From the NCBI RefSeq assembly GCF_002860405.1, contig NZ_NMWV01000024.1, forward strand, positions 1 through 35,333: a stretch of 35,333 nucleotides of DNA, in the 5' to 3' direction. The notes beneath the pieces are model-generated. The model was not told where the DNA came from and ran no database searches. It saw nothing but the letters and a program-made list of their open reading frames with translations. The DNA is from Bifidobacterium imperatoris (lineage in GTDB: Bacteria > Actinomycetota > Actinomycetes > Actinomycetales > Bifidobacteriaceae). The stretch's first letter is position 1, and every line of letters starts with the position of its first letter. The position numbers and the translations under genes were made by a program. Positions 19,938 through 32,217 of this stretch are shown in pieces.

Positions 19938-21417
19938 GGTTCGCCTCCGTTCCGACGGCGTTGAGTGCTGCCAGATCGTCGTCGATGTCGTCGTCCTCGT
20001 CGGGGTGGCCGGCGGCGTAGAGGCTGTTGCCGAACATGCGCGGGATGGGCGAATCGTAGATGTCGGGACCGCTCCATCCGAGTTCGCTGGCCGTCAGGTA
20101 CCGTTTGCGCTGGTTGTTTGTGGAGGACTTGCGCGGGATGGTCGCGAACCGATTCTTGGGATCGGTCACCGTCGTGCGGATGCAGCTGTTCGGCAGCACC
20201 TCCAATGCCCGCAGGTTATGGGCGGTGAACACCAGTTGTCCCGCGCACCCGTCCGCCAGCTGGCTCAGCATGTCGCCGAGCAGTAGCTCGAACACGCCGG
20301 AGTCGAACTCGTCCACGGCGACCAGCGCGTTCTCGTCGTTGTATGCGTGCTTGAGATAGCCGAGCAGCGCGGTGATACGTATGATGCCCTCGCTCTCGCA
20401 GCGGAAGGGCACCGTGACATCGCCTCGACGCGAGAACAGCTCCGCGGTGACCCGGTCCTCGCCGTCCTTGCCGGAAGGCGCGGTGCCGGTCTTCAACAGG
20501 ACGTGCAGGCCGGGCACGATGGTGGGCAGGATGCGGTCGAAGGACTCCACGGTCTGCCCGAGCCGCTTCGCCTGGCCGGGGGTCAATGGATTGGGCTGCA
20601 GCAGGTCGAACGCGAACTCCGTGTTGCGACCTTCCGGGTTCTCCTCCATGATCGGGATGATCGCGAACGCGGCGTAGGAGCCACGACGGGTGGTGGACAC
20701 GAAGATGCCGTTGGTCGCATAGCCGCACAGGGCCTCGCGCAGGCGAACGAACTCGCCGAAGCGTTCGTTGATGTACGTCAACGATCTGGAGGACACGCCG
20801 TTCGCCTCCCGCACGCGGGCCACAGCCCAGTCGATCAGGAACTCGGCGTCCGGCCGGTCGTCGAGCGTGGCGCACCGGGAGAACAGGAACGAACGCCCCT
20901 CCATGTACGCGCGGTCCGCGGTGCGCGAGACCACGGTCTTCACCGAAGCGACCGCCTCGATGGAACGCCACACGTAGACCGGGGTCGACACGAACCCGTC
21001 CGCCTCGGAATCCTCCATCCGATGCCCCAACACCTCACGGCCCAAGCGCGAGGGATCGTCGCCGATGCGCACCGATTCGGCGACGACGCGCGCCCGCGTC
21101 GAATCCGGGTTCGCCTTGCGCATGGACACCCTGTACTCAAGATAGCTCGGCTTCTGCTTATCGCCGACGAGGAACGTCGCCGTCACGGTCGCCGAACCGG
21201 CGCTGGCGCTGACGACATCACCGGCGGTATCCGGCAGCATATTCCCGGACAACAGCGCGCGCAGTATCCCGATGGCGTCGATGACGGTGGTCTTGCCGGA
21301 CCCGTTCTGTCCGTAAATACCCGTGACGCTGCCGCCGGTGGGCAGATCATCGAAATCCAGGACGCCATGCGATATGTTCCTCATGTCGTCCAGAACAAGT
21401 CTTTTCAAACGAATCAT
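19930..21417 (-). CDS. ABC/SMC-type AAA ATPase (OLD/AriA-like)
   Basis: 495 residues. Walker A GQNGSGKT (36-43) close to the N-terminus after IRLKRLVLDDMRNIS, as in OLD/AAA_15 proteins. Signature-like CESEGIIR near residue 340, Walker B ALVAVDEFDSG near 366 and the H-loop FTAHN near 398. The TOPRIM domain found fused in OLD nucleases is absent but encoded by the next gene. Similar AAA plus TOPRIM pairs (PARIS AriA-AriB, RloA-RloB) sense phage proteins and trigger cleavage. The start has only a weak ribosome site (AGAGAATGG). Confidence 0.78.
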   Translation of the reverse strand: MIRLKRLVLDDMRNISHGVLDFDDLPTGGSVTGIYGQNGSGKTTVIDAIGILRALLSGNMLPDTAGDVVSASAGSATVTATFLVGDKQKPSYLEYRVSMRKANPDSTRARVVAESVRIGDDPSRLGREVLGHRMEDSEADGFVSTPVYVWRSIEAVASVKTVVSRTADRAYMEGRSFLFSRCATLDDRPDAEFLIDWAVARVREANGVSSRSLTYINERFGEFVRLREALCGYATNGIFVSTTRRGSYAAFAIIPIMEENPEGRNTEFAFDLLQPNPLTPGQAKRLGQTVESFDRILPTIVPGLHVLLKTGTAPSGKDGEDRVTAELFSRRGDVTVPFRCESEGIIRITALLGYLKHAYNDENALVAVDEFDSGVFELLLGDMLSQLADGCAGQLVFTAHNLRALEVLPNSCIRTTVTDPKNRFATIPRKSSTNNQRKRYLTASELGWSGPDIYDSPIPRMFGNSLYAAGHPDEDDDIDDDLAALNAVGTEANRG

Positions 21418-21473
21418 CGCATTGCCATTCTCTAAAACTCACAATAATCAATTTTTAATTGAAATACATGACT

Positions 21474-21479
21474 ATTATA
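21474..21479 (-). promoter_or_regulatory. Candidate -10 of the AAA/TOPRIM operon
   Basis: Perfect TATAAT on the minus strand, 57 bases upstream of the ATPase start, in an AT-rich island. The -35 is poor (CGGTAT at 17 bp), so the promoter may need an activator. Confidence 0.4.
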
Positions 21480-21765
21480 CAGCGTAACCTGTGTGCATAC
21501 CGCCGCGTTTCGCAATCAGATCATAACCTGAGCGACACAACAGCCCAGATCCACGATGAGGTGGTTCGACCGGGACAACGTCTGTCCGCCGCAAGACCAC
21601 CTGGAGCAGGGTGATGCTGATGGTGCGTTCGGGGTCCGACGGCCGGCCGTCGGGCTTGCGGGCGTGCTTTTCTTCCAGGGACCCGGGAGGAGGCGGGTTC
21701 TGGAGTCCCCGTCTCCCCCCTTTCCCGGAGAGGGGCTTGTGATCGCATGTGGGAAAGGATTTCGT
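21480..21765. promoter_or_regulatory. Leader of the adhesin gene
   Basis: No gene is seen. CCGACGGCCGGCCGTCGG (perfect 18-bp palindrome, 21637-21654) and a further GC-rich stem around 21700-21736 lie between a promoter that I cannot locate and the adhesin ribosome site GGGAAAGGA (21751-21759). Confidence 0.4.
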
Positions 21766-24700
21766 ATGAGGTTCGGGAAGAAAGGCACCGGCGCGGTGGC
21801 GTCGATCACTGCCGCCGCGGCGTTGCTGGCCTGTCTGGTTCCGGTCGCGTTGGCCGATAACGGTGGCGGTGGTTCCGGCGAGGATGGCGGCGGTTCGGGC
21901 GGTGGTCCGACGCAGACGGCCGATGTGCATTGGATCTACAAGGATTCGTGGCCGGCCACGCTGGATGGCATGAAGACGGCGTTGAGTGATGCGAAGGTGC
22001 GTCTGTCGTCCGATCTGGCGAACGGGCAGAACCAGTTCGTGAACATGAACAAGACTTTGAGCGACGCGATCGATGAGTGCCAACGCTCCTATACGGGTGA
22101 GGGGAACGCGGACTGCCGTCTGGTGGCGGTGGGCTACGTGCGCTTGGCGGATGGTTCGTTCAACGGCAGCTACGTGAGCTCGAACGCGAAGAACCGTTGG
22201 GAGGCGCAGTGGAAGGCCGAGGCGAAGGGCGACTACACGTATCAGGGACAGAAGTACTCGACCTCGACCACGTGGAAGGACAAGCTCGGCACGCGCAGCG
22301 TTGACTCGCTGGCACAGGAGTCGATCAACTCCAACCCGAACGCCTCGTTCCGCGTGATCGTGCTGGCGCAGAACCAGCCGCCGGTCGATTACAAATTGAA
22401 CGTGACCACCAGCCACAAGCAGAAGACCGACATGCAGGTCGGCTCCACCGACCCGATCGGCGACGTCATCCATGCAGACAACGGCGGTTCCGCGATCAAG
22501 GAGACGTTGAACGGCACCGCGATCATCCATTACGAGAACGGCCCCTACCTGCCCGCGAAGAGCGTGAGCAAGCCGATCAGCTTCTCCGGCAATGGGGACA
22601 CCCAGCTCGACAATCTCGCCTCGCCGAAGGATTTCGGCATGAAATACTGGGCCGAGGGCTCGTACTGGATCGACATCCAGGTGCCCAAGCAGGGCCGCAT
22701 GCAGGCGGCCGTGGACACCGCGGACCGTGACCCGGCCGAATCCTGGAAGGTGAGCTCGGTGCCGCCCGAACCCCCGGTCAAGAAGACCGAGGACGGCGTG
22801 AGCGCCGACCGGATGACGAACCGCACCACCATCACGTACGGCACCGGCCGCGGCGGCTACGAGATGCGTTTCCGCGACGTGATCGAACCCAACGGCGTCG
22901 AATACTCCGTGGACAGCTACAGGCTCATCGACAGGACCGACGGCAACCGCGACGTTTCCGGCGAGTTCGAGATCACTTGGGACAAGGCGTCGAACACGGT
23001 GTCGGCCGCGCGTTCGGCGGACAAGGGCGAGATGCCCATGGACCATGTCTACGAGTTCAGCTTCGACGTGACCGTGTCGAAGCCCTCCGACTTCCAGCAG
23101 GTCAGGGACCATGCGTGGGGCAAGTGGAACCACGAGCCCGAGGCCGACGCCGGAACGAAACAGTTCGATACGTGGCGGCCGAATCCCGACAAGAGCTGGA
23201 TCCGCCTGAACGCGAAGGGCCAGTGGGAGGCGGTCATCGACCCGAAGGAGACCAACCGGACCGGCGCCGACGATATGACGCTTCTGGACGGGGACCGGGT
23301 CGCCTCGGTGGTCAACGGCACCATCGCCAAGAACCTCATCCAGGCCCCGGAGACCCTGACGCTCACGGACGACTGGTCGGCCGCCGACTACCTGTTCGAC
23401 GCCGACGACAAGTCGAAGATCAGGGTGTACGAGGCCGATGCCGGCACCGATCGCGAGTCCAGCGTCACCGACATCGCCAACCACGGCAGGGACGTCACCG
23501 ACCAGTGGACGATCACGATGGAAGGCACCACGGTGACCGCCACCGCCGGCTGGGCCTATCGCGAGGGATTGAAGGGATTGAAGACCGCGAAGCAGGTCAC
23601 GCTGCTCATCCCGGGCAAGGCGGCCTACGCCAACGGCAAGGGCGCGGGCCAGGTGCGCGACGACTTCGGCAAGCAGGCGAGCGACGAACTGTCGTTCTGC
23701 ACCGCGCCGGACGGCAAGGCGCTGACGAACAAGGGCTCACAGACCGTCAACACGCACACCATCCCCACGAACGAGCCGAAGATCTGCGGCTACATACCGC
23801 CCGTCGTCAAGGACGTGGTCGGCGAATCCTCACAGGGAGGCGACCAGGCGTCCGTGGACGGCAGGGTCGTCTATCCGGGCCAACGCTTGGAATACCGTCT
23901 GGAGACCCAGCCCCACCTGCCCGGCAATCTCGCGTACTCGGTCAGCGAGGTGGCGGTCACCGACACCTATGACGAGCATCTTGAAGTGGACAAGCAGACC
24001 CTGGAGGTCACCGACCTGTCCACCGGCAAGTTCATCCCGAAAACCGAGTACGAGACCCAGTGGAACGACTCGCAGCACGCGGTGCGCCTCGTGTTCTCCG
24101 ACGGGTACGTGAAGACCAACTGGCGCAACGGCGCGAACCCGCGCATCATCGTCCGCTTCGAGGGCACGGTCGCCAAGGACGCGCCCACGGACACCAAAAT
24201 CGGCAACCAGTGGGCCCTGACGCTGAACAACATGATCACCCCGAGCAACAAGGTATGGAACGAGCCGCCCGACTTCACGCCGGTGAAGAAGGACACCCAG
24301 GCCGACCCGTCCATCAGCATCGACGGCAAGACCGTGCTGCTGGGCGACCGGATCTACTACCGCGTGACCATCGACGCCAAGCAGACCAACCAGGCCTACA
24401 AGGTCTGGAGGCTCGGCATGACCGACGACTGGGACGACGAATACCTCTCCCTCGACGCCAAGCGCATCGAGGTCACCGACACCGCGACCGGCAAGGACGT
24501 GACCGCGAAGTTCAACATCGCGGCGATCGACGGCGTCGCCTACGTGTACGCCAAGACCGCGGACACGAAGGTGCCGGCCACCGGCGAGACCATCAAGGGC
24601 GACCCCCAGCCCAAGAACCTCAAGGAATACGCCGAAAAGAAGGACCACGACCCATTGAAGGAGCCGGCCATCGACCAGTCGATGCTGGGCACGAGCTACG

Positions 24701-26061
24701 AGGTGAGCCTGCCGATGACCGTCATCAAGGTCACCGACGGGCATATCGTGAAGAACAAGGCCACGCAGGTCGTCAACGACACCCGCAAGGACACCAACGA
24801 GGTCGCCAACCCCCTCAAACCCGTCAACCCCTCCAAGGACGTGGTCGTGAAGGTGGACGGCGAATCCATCGACAAGCGGAGCGTGTACCTCAACAGCCTG
24901 TTCCTCTACCGCCTCGACAGCTCCGTGCTGCCCGCGCACCGCGCCTACCAGAAGGTCACCGACTGGAGCATCACCGACCCGCTCGACACCGAGCATGACC
25001 AGTACACCGGCCAATGGGCCGTATACGCCATGCGCGACCTGACCGAGCAGGGCAAGGTGATCGCCCGCAAGGGCGTGAAGATCGCCGGCAGCGGCTTCGA
25101 CGCCAGTGTGTACGGCGACGAACTGTTCACCCTCGCGCAGGACGACAAGGGCGTGGTCACCGTTACCGCGACCCAGCGCATGCTCGACCTCGTCAGCGGC
25201 AACGACGAAAGCGAGCAGGCATGGACCGCGTTCATCCAGTGCAAGCGCGTCAAGACCGGCGAACACATCGCCAACCGGTTCGACGAAACCATCAACGGCA
25301 CCAAACGTCCTTCCAACCAGGTCGAGACGCACACGCCCGACATGACCCCGAGCCTGAAGATCGAGAAATGGGACGAGGCCTCCGGCTGGCCGGCCGGCGA
25401 CCGCGACCAAGTCAAGGACGCGCTGGCCATGCAGGGCGACACGCGCATCGTGTTCACCATCACCAACACCAGCACCACCGACCCCGACACCAAGCAGGGC
25501 GCATGGTACCGAACCAAGGACCTGAACCTCAAGGACCAGCTGGTCGCCGGCGACGGCCGGGTGACCGATCTCGAATACCCCGCCGATTGGGACAGCCGCA
25601 TCCTCAAGCCCGGCGAGAGCGTCGAGGTCAAGGGCGTCCTCAAGGGCGTGACCGGCCATCACACCGACCGCGCCACGGTCACCGGCACGCCGTTGGTTGA
25701 ATGCGTCGTCTCCGACCCGGATCCGTTCGACGGCAAGGACGAGACGTCCGCGCCCGATGACGCGGTCACGATCGACGGCAGGCTCGTCTGCCCCGACACC
25801 GAAGTGGTCAGCAACACCGACGACTGGAACGGCTACCGGACCGGGCTCGCCCATACCGGCGCCGCCGTCCAGGGCGTGATCGCGGCGGCGATCACCCTGC
25901 TCGCCGTCGGCGTGGGACTGGTCGCCGCCCGCAGGTTCAGGCGCGGGAACAACGCCGCCGGCCGCCACTCCGGCACGATGCAACCCGTCGATGCCGGGGC
26001 CGCCGACGCGGATGCCGTCGAAACCACGGATTCGGTTCCCGGCGGGCAATCCGTGGTCTGA
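21766..26061 (+). CDS. Cell-wall-anchored multi-domain adhesin (LAHTG)
   Basis: 1431 residues. ATG 21766 follows GGAAAGGA, and the open frame further upstream lacks a signal peptide. Signal peptide: basic MRFGKK, hydrophobic TAAAALLACLVPVAL, cleavage after ADA-type ALAD. A Gly/Ser linker follows. The C-terminal half holds three or more beta-rich repeats that begin VDGRVVYPGQRLEYRL, IDGKTVLLGDRIYYRV and VDGESIDKRSVYLNSLFLYR and continue as VTDTYDEHLEV or MTDDWDDEYLSL, like the isopeptide-forming adhesin domains of streptococcal AgI/II. Sorting motif LAHTG (1361-1365), a transmembrane helix and a basic RRFRRG stop are followed by an unusually long 40-residue tail. No sortase gene is nearby. Confidence 0.82.
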   Translation: MRFGKKGTGAVASITAAAALLACLVPVALADNGGGGSGEDGGGSGGGPTQTADVHWIYKDSWPATLDGMKTALSDAKVRLSSDLANGQNQFVNMNKTLSDAIDECQRSYTGEGNADCRLVAVGYVRLADGSFNGSYVSSNAKNRWEAQWKAEAKGDYTYQGQKYSTSTTWKDKLGTRSVDSLAQESINSNPNASFRVIVLAQNQPPVDYKLNVTTSHKQKTDMQVGSTDPIGDVIHADNGGSAIKETLNGTAIIHYENGPYLPAKSVSKPISFSGNGDTQLDNLASPKDFGMKYWAEGSYWIDIQVPKQGRMQAAVDTADRDPAESWKVSSVPPEPPVKKTEDGVSADRMTNRTTITYGTGRGGYEMRFRDVIEPNGVEYSVDSYRLIDRTDGNRDVSGEFEITWDKASNTVSAARSADKGEMPMDHVYEFSFDVTVSKPSDFQQVRDHAWGKWNHEPEADAGTKQFDTWRPNPDKSWIRLNAKGQWEAVIDPKETNRTGADDMTLLDGDRVASVVNGTIAKNLIQAPETLTLTDDWSAADYLFDADDKSKIRVYEADAGTDRESSVTDIANHGRDVTDQWTITMEGTTVTATAGWAYREGLKGLKTAKQVTLLIPGKAAYANGKGAGQVRDDFGKQASDELSFCTAPDGKALTNKGSQTVNTHTIPTNEPKICGYIPPVVKDVVGESSQGGDQASVDGRVVYPGQRLEYRLETQPHLPGNLAYSVSEVAVTDTYDEHLEVDKQTLEVTDLSTGKFIPKTEYETQWNDSQHAVRLVFSDGYVKTNWRNGANPRIIVRFEGTVAKDAPTDTKIGNQWALTLNNMITPSNKVWNEPPDFTPVKKDTQADPSISIDGKTVLLGDRIYYRVTIDAKQTNQAYKVWRLGMTDDWDDEYLSLDAKRIEVTDTATGKDVTAKFNIAAIDGVAYVYAKTADTKVPATGETIKGDPQPKNLKEYAEKKDHDPLKEPAIDQSMLGTSYEVSLPMTVIKVTDGHIVKNKATQVVNDTRKDTNEVANPLKPVNPSKDVVVKVDGESIDKRSVYLNSLFLYRLDSSVLPAHRAYQKVTDWSITDPLDTEHDQYTGQWAVYAMRDLTEQGKVIARKGVKIAGSGFDASVYGDELFTLAQDDKGVVTVTATQRMLDLVSGNDESEQAWTAFIQCKRVKTGEHIANRFDETINGTKRPSNQVETHTPDMTPSLKIEKWDEASGWPAGDRDQVKDALAMQGDTRIVFTITNTSTTDPDTKQGAWYRTKDLNLKDQLVAGDGRVTDLEYPADWDSRILKPGESVEVKGVLKGVTGHHTDRATVTGTPLVECVVSDPDPFDGKDETSAPDDAVTIDGRLVCPDTEVVSNTDDWNGYRTGLAHTGAAVQGVIAAAITLLAVGVGLVAARRFRRGNNAAGRHSGTMQPVDAGAADADAVETTDSVPGGQSVV

Positions 26062-26098
26062 CCGAAGCGGCGGGGACCGTTCTCCGCCGCGATGATTC

Positions 26099-26126
26099 TT
26101 CCGGCCGGACGACAATCCGGCCGGAA
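26099..26126. terminator. Adhesin terminator hairpin
   Basis: TTCCGGCCGG-ACGACAAT-CCGGCCGGAA, a perfect 10-bp stem, after a GCGGCGG/CCGCCGC stem (26067-26090). It terminates the adhesin transcript. Confidence 0.7.
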
Positions 26127-26168
26127 CCCCGCCGGTTCTCTTCCTTCTTCTCTCCCCGGCGGGCATGG

Positions 26169-26216
26169 CAACGGCCCGACGCCAACGGTTCAAACCGTTC
26201 GCGTCGGGCCGTTCCC
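26169..26216 (-). terminator. lacS terminator hairpin
   Basis: AACGGCCCGACGC and its complement GCGTCGGGCCGTT form a 13-bp stem with an inner AACGGTT/AACCGTT stem, 18 bases after the lacS stop on the minus strand. Confidence 0.65.
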
Positions 26217-26233
26217 TTGCCGTTTTTGGCTGC

Positions 26234-27715
26234 TTACTGTTCGTCGGTGTTCTCGGAGGCGAGTCGTTCTTCGAGCTGTTCGACGATGTGGTCGTGCATG
26301 TTCTCGTCGATCTTGACGGTCAGGAGGAAGACGACGAGGCTGGCGACGATGCCGGCGAGCGGCAGGTAGTAGGCGCAGGTCTTGAACGTGCGGATGTTCG
26401 CGGCGGTCATGTCGGCGGCGGTGGCGTTGCCGACCATGCCGGCGGCGACGGCCACGAAGCCCACGATGCCGTTGGACAGGGCGCCGGCGATCTTGTCGAG
26501 CATCGGGCGCACGGAGAGGGTGACGGCCTCGTTGCGCTTGCCGGTCTTGAGCTGGCCGTATTCGATGGAGTCGGTCATGCTCAGGATGGCGGTCATCTGG
26601 ATGGTCTGCGCGGGCAGGTAGAAGAGGACGAGCGCGACGATGACGACGGGCAGGTTCATGGGCGCGATGATGAACAGCGTATAGCCGGCGATCATGAACG
26701 CCATGCCGGCGGTGTACAGCCAGCGGCGCGGGATGCGCCGGTTGAGCACCGGGTAGAGGGGCGTGGTGACCAGTCCGGTGATGACCGGGATGACGCCGGC
26801 GATGGAGAAGCTGTCCGGGGCGCCGAGCACGTATTTGAACTGGTAGAAGAGCACGCCGGTGGTGGCGACGTTGGCCACGGAGTACAGCAGGTAGCTCAAG
26901 GCGACCCACAGGAGCTGGTCGTTCTGGGCGATTGCCTTGAACGCCTCGATGGGGTTGCCGTTGGCCTCGGCCTTGGCGCGCAGCTCGCCCTGGTTCTCGC
27001 GGGTGCCGAACGCGACGCTCCACGCGGTGAGCAAACCGAGCACGGCGATGATGATGGCGAACGCGGCCCAGCCGGTGCGGCCCTGCTCCCATTGGCCGGT
27101 GAACTTCCAGGTGAACCAGCTGACGACGGGCACGACGATGACGGTGACGCCGTTGTATCCGATGGATCCGGTGAACGCGCCGAGAGCGGTGTACGTGCTG
27201 CGCTCGTGCGAGTCGGAGGAGATCGCGGGGATCATGCCCCAGTAGGAGATGTCGCGCAGCGAGTAGATCACGTCCAGCAGGATGAACACGATGACGAACA
27301 GGACCATGAACACGCCGGTGTTCACGTCCACGAGCCCGAACAGGCCGGTGAACACCATGATCAGCAGGATGCCGGGCACGAGGCCTCCGATGAACTGCCA
27401 GGGACGGAACCGGCCCCAGCGGGTGTTCGTGTTGTCCACGAGGTTGCCGAGCAGCGGGTCGAGGAAGATCTCCGCGATGCGGATGACCACCACGAGTCCG
27501 GTGATCACCGCGATGAGGCGCGCGGCCAGCGTCTTGTCCACGTCGATGAACAGCGCGGTGGTCACGAACGTGATGAAGAACGTGCTCATCGTGTTGTAGA
27601 ACGCGGCCTGGCCCAGGTTGCCGAACGCGTATGCGATCTTCTGCCCCATGTTCCTGGTGGGCATGGGCTGCGGCTGTCCGGGCGTCGCCGTGCGCTGTGT
27701 GGTGGATCCGCTCAT
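26234..27715 (-). CDS. lacS: GPH-family galactoside/lactose permease
   Basis: 493 residues. ATG 27715 is fixed by CAAGGAGG upstream, and the longer frame to 27859 would include the operator region. Glycoside-pentoside-hexuronide:cation symporter of the MFS fold with about 12 hydrophobic segments. Recognisable GPH features are KIAYAFGNLGQAAFYN at the start of TM1 and FLDPLLGNLVDNTNTRWGRF after TM2 (D-x-G/N-x-x-D-x-T-x-T/S-RWGRFRPW). It lacks the C-terminal EIIA domain of streptococcal LacS. Divergent from lacZ and sharing its control region, so lactose or a related galactoside is the likely substrate. Confidence 0.88.
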   Translation of the reverse strand: MSGSTTQRTATPGQPQPMPTRNMGQKIAYAFGNLGQAAFYNTMSTFFITFVTTALFIDVDKTLAARLIAVITGLVVVIRIAEIFLDPLLGNLVDNTNTRWGRFRPWQFIGGLVPGILLIMVFTGLFGLVDVNTGVFMVLFVIVFILLDVIYSLRDISYWGMIPAISSDSHERSTYTALGAFTGSIGYNGVTVIVVPVVSWFTWKFTGQWEQGRTGWAAFAIIIAVLGLLTAWSVAFGTRENQGELRAKAEANGNPIEAFKAIAQNDQLLWVALSYLLYSVANVATTGVLFYQFKYVLGAPDSFSIAGVIPVITGLVTTPLYPVLNRRIPRRWLYTAGMAFMIAGYTLFIIAPMNLPVVIVALVLFYLPAQTIQMTAILSMTDSIEYGQLKTGKRNEAVTLSVRPMLDKIAGALSNGIVGFVAVAAGMVGNATAADMTAANIRTFKTCAYYLPLAGIVASLVVFLLTVKIDENMHDHIVEQLEERLASENTDEQ

Positions 27716-27806
27716 GGTGTGGTGGCCTCCTTGCGACCTGTAAAGAATCCGTGCGCGGGAACAGCTCCGATCCCGCAAGACGCGAGTATAGGACTTTCTT
27801 GAAAAA

Positions 27807-27820
27807 GTAAAAAACTTTAC
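27807..27820. promoter_or_regulatory. LacI-type operator, lacS side
   Basis: GTAAA-AAAC-TTTAC, symmetric half-sites with 4-bp spacer, 92 bases upstream of the lacS start. Confidence 0.6.
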
Positions 27821-27977
27821 CGCGTGTCGCAAGCAATGCCAACGATTCATGTTCGCCAATCCAACACACCGCGCGGGCGCTGGCGATGGTCGGAGACCGG
27901 ATTATCGTTGATAAGTAAAGGCTTTCCGCTGTTCTTGCGGTCGCAGTCGGGACAAGCGCAAGAAGTTGCGTAAATTA

Positions 27978-31239
<3,262 letters not shown>

Positions 31240-31246
31240 CCGGCAA

Positions 31247-31280
31247 CGGGCGGCGGCATACACCACCATGCCGCCGCCCG
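31247..31280 (+). terminator. Stem-loop after lacZ
   Basis: CGGGCGGCGGCAT-N8-ATGCCGCCGCCCG, a perfect 13-bp stem just after the lacZ stop. No strong T-run, so it may be a terminator or a partial read-through/processing signal before nagB. Confidence 0.65.
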
Positions 31281-31335
31281 TACACGTATATATACATTTC
31301 CCAAACACACTCCACAGGAAAAGAGGCAATCAATC

Positions 31336-32143
31336 ATGGCTGAAGTGATCATCGTCAAGAACGAAGAGGAGGCCGGCGAGATCTACGGCCGCTGCGTGGC
31401 GGACCTCATCAAGGCCAAGCCGGGCGCGGTAGGCGGCCACCGGTTCCAGCCCGCTGGCCGCCTACCGCGCCCTCGCCAAGATCGTGAAGGACGAATCCAT
31501 CGACGTCTCCCATGTGCGCGGCTTCGCGCTGGACGAGTACCTGGGCCTGCCGCTGACCCACCCGGAGTCCTACCACTCCACCATCCACCGCACGGTCGTC
31601 GAGCCCCTGGGCCTCGACCCGGAAAAGGTCCACGTGCCCGGTGACGTGCTGAACGGTGCCCCGCTGGAGGACGGCGAGAAGATCGCCGCCGCCGGTCCCG
31701 CCTACGATGCGGCCATCGAGGCCGCGGGCGGCATCGACGTGCAGATCCTCGGCATCGGCACCGACGGCCACATCGGTTTCAACGAGCCCGGCTCCTCGCT
31801 CGCGTCCGGCACGCGCGTGAAGACCTTGGCCGAGCAGACCCGCATCGACAACGCGCGCTTCTTCGACGACGACATCAACCAGGTGCCGACCCACTGCATC
31901 ACGCAGGGCATCGGCACGGTCCTGAAGGCCCGTCATCTCGTGCTGCTCGCGTTCGGCTCCGGCAAGGCCGAGGCCATCGAGGAGACCGTCGAGGGCGGCG
32001 TCTCCGCGTTCTGCCCGGCCTCCGCGCTGCAGCTGCACCCGCACGCCACGATCATCATCGACGAGGAGGCCGCGAGCCGTCTGCGCCACAAGGACTACTA
32101 CCGCTACGCCTCCACGCACAAGCCGGCCTGGCAGGGCATCTGA
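31336..32143 (+). pseudogene. nagB: Glucosamine-6-phosphate deaminase, frameshifted
   Basis: Would convert GlcN-6-P to Fru-6-P and ammonia. ATG 31336 (AGGAAAAGAGG upstream) opens a normal NagB N-terminus (EVIIVKNEEEAGEIYGRCVA), but the frame is lost at about 31430. The rest of the enzyme continues in another frame: RGFALDEYLGLPLTHPESYH, GIGTDGHIGFNEPGSS and STHKPAW to TGA 32143. About five bases are missing relative to the expected VLGLATGSSPL loop, which binds phosphate. The altered bases form a perfect 18-bp inverted repeat with the sequence just downstream (31422-31439 and 31455-31472). Either a real null mutation or an assembly error at a hairpin. Confidence 0.85.
31422..31472. repeat. 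18-bp perfect inverted repeat at the nagB lesion
   Basis: Arms GGGCGCGGTAGGCGGCCA (31422-31439) and its exact complement (31455-31472), with a 15-base loop. The left arm departs from the expected nagB coding sequence precisely so as to match the right arm. Confidence 0.85.
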
Positions 32144-32158
32144 TCGGCAGACGAACGA

Positions 32159-32196
32159 TTCGGGCTCCTTCTTGCTTCGCAAAGAGGGAGCCCGAA
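32159..32196 (+). terminator. Stem-loop between nagB and nagA
   Basis: TTCGGGCTCC / GGAGCCCGAA, a 10-bp stem in the 74-base spacer. The nagA ribosome site GGAAGGAAA follows. Possibly attenuates or processes the nagBA transcript. Confidence 0.5.
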
Positions 32197-32217
32197 CCCA
32201 TATGCAGGAAGGAAATC

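Noticed and set aside
21475..26193. Very long minus-strand open frames (about 670 and 790 codons) opposite the adhesin
   Set aside because: They are antisense shadows of a high-GC gene: composition is Val/Gly/Arg-rich, there are no ribosome sites or domains, and the plus strand has signal peptide, repeats and sorting signal.
26165..27802. Long plus-strand frame opposite lacS
   Set aside because: His/Asp/Gly-rich low-complexity shadow. The minus strand encodes a typical GPH permease with a strong ribosome site.
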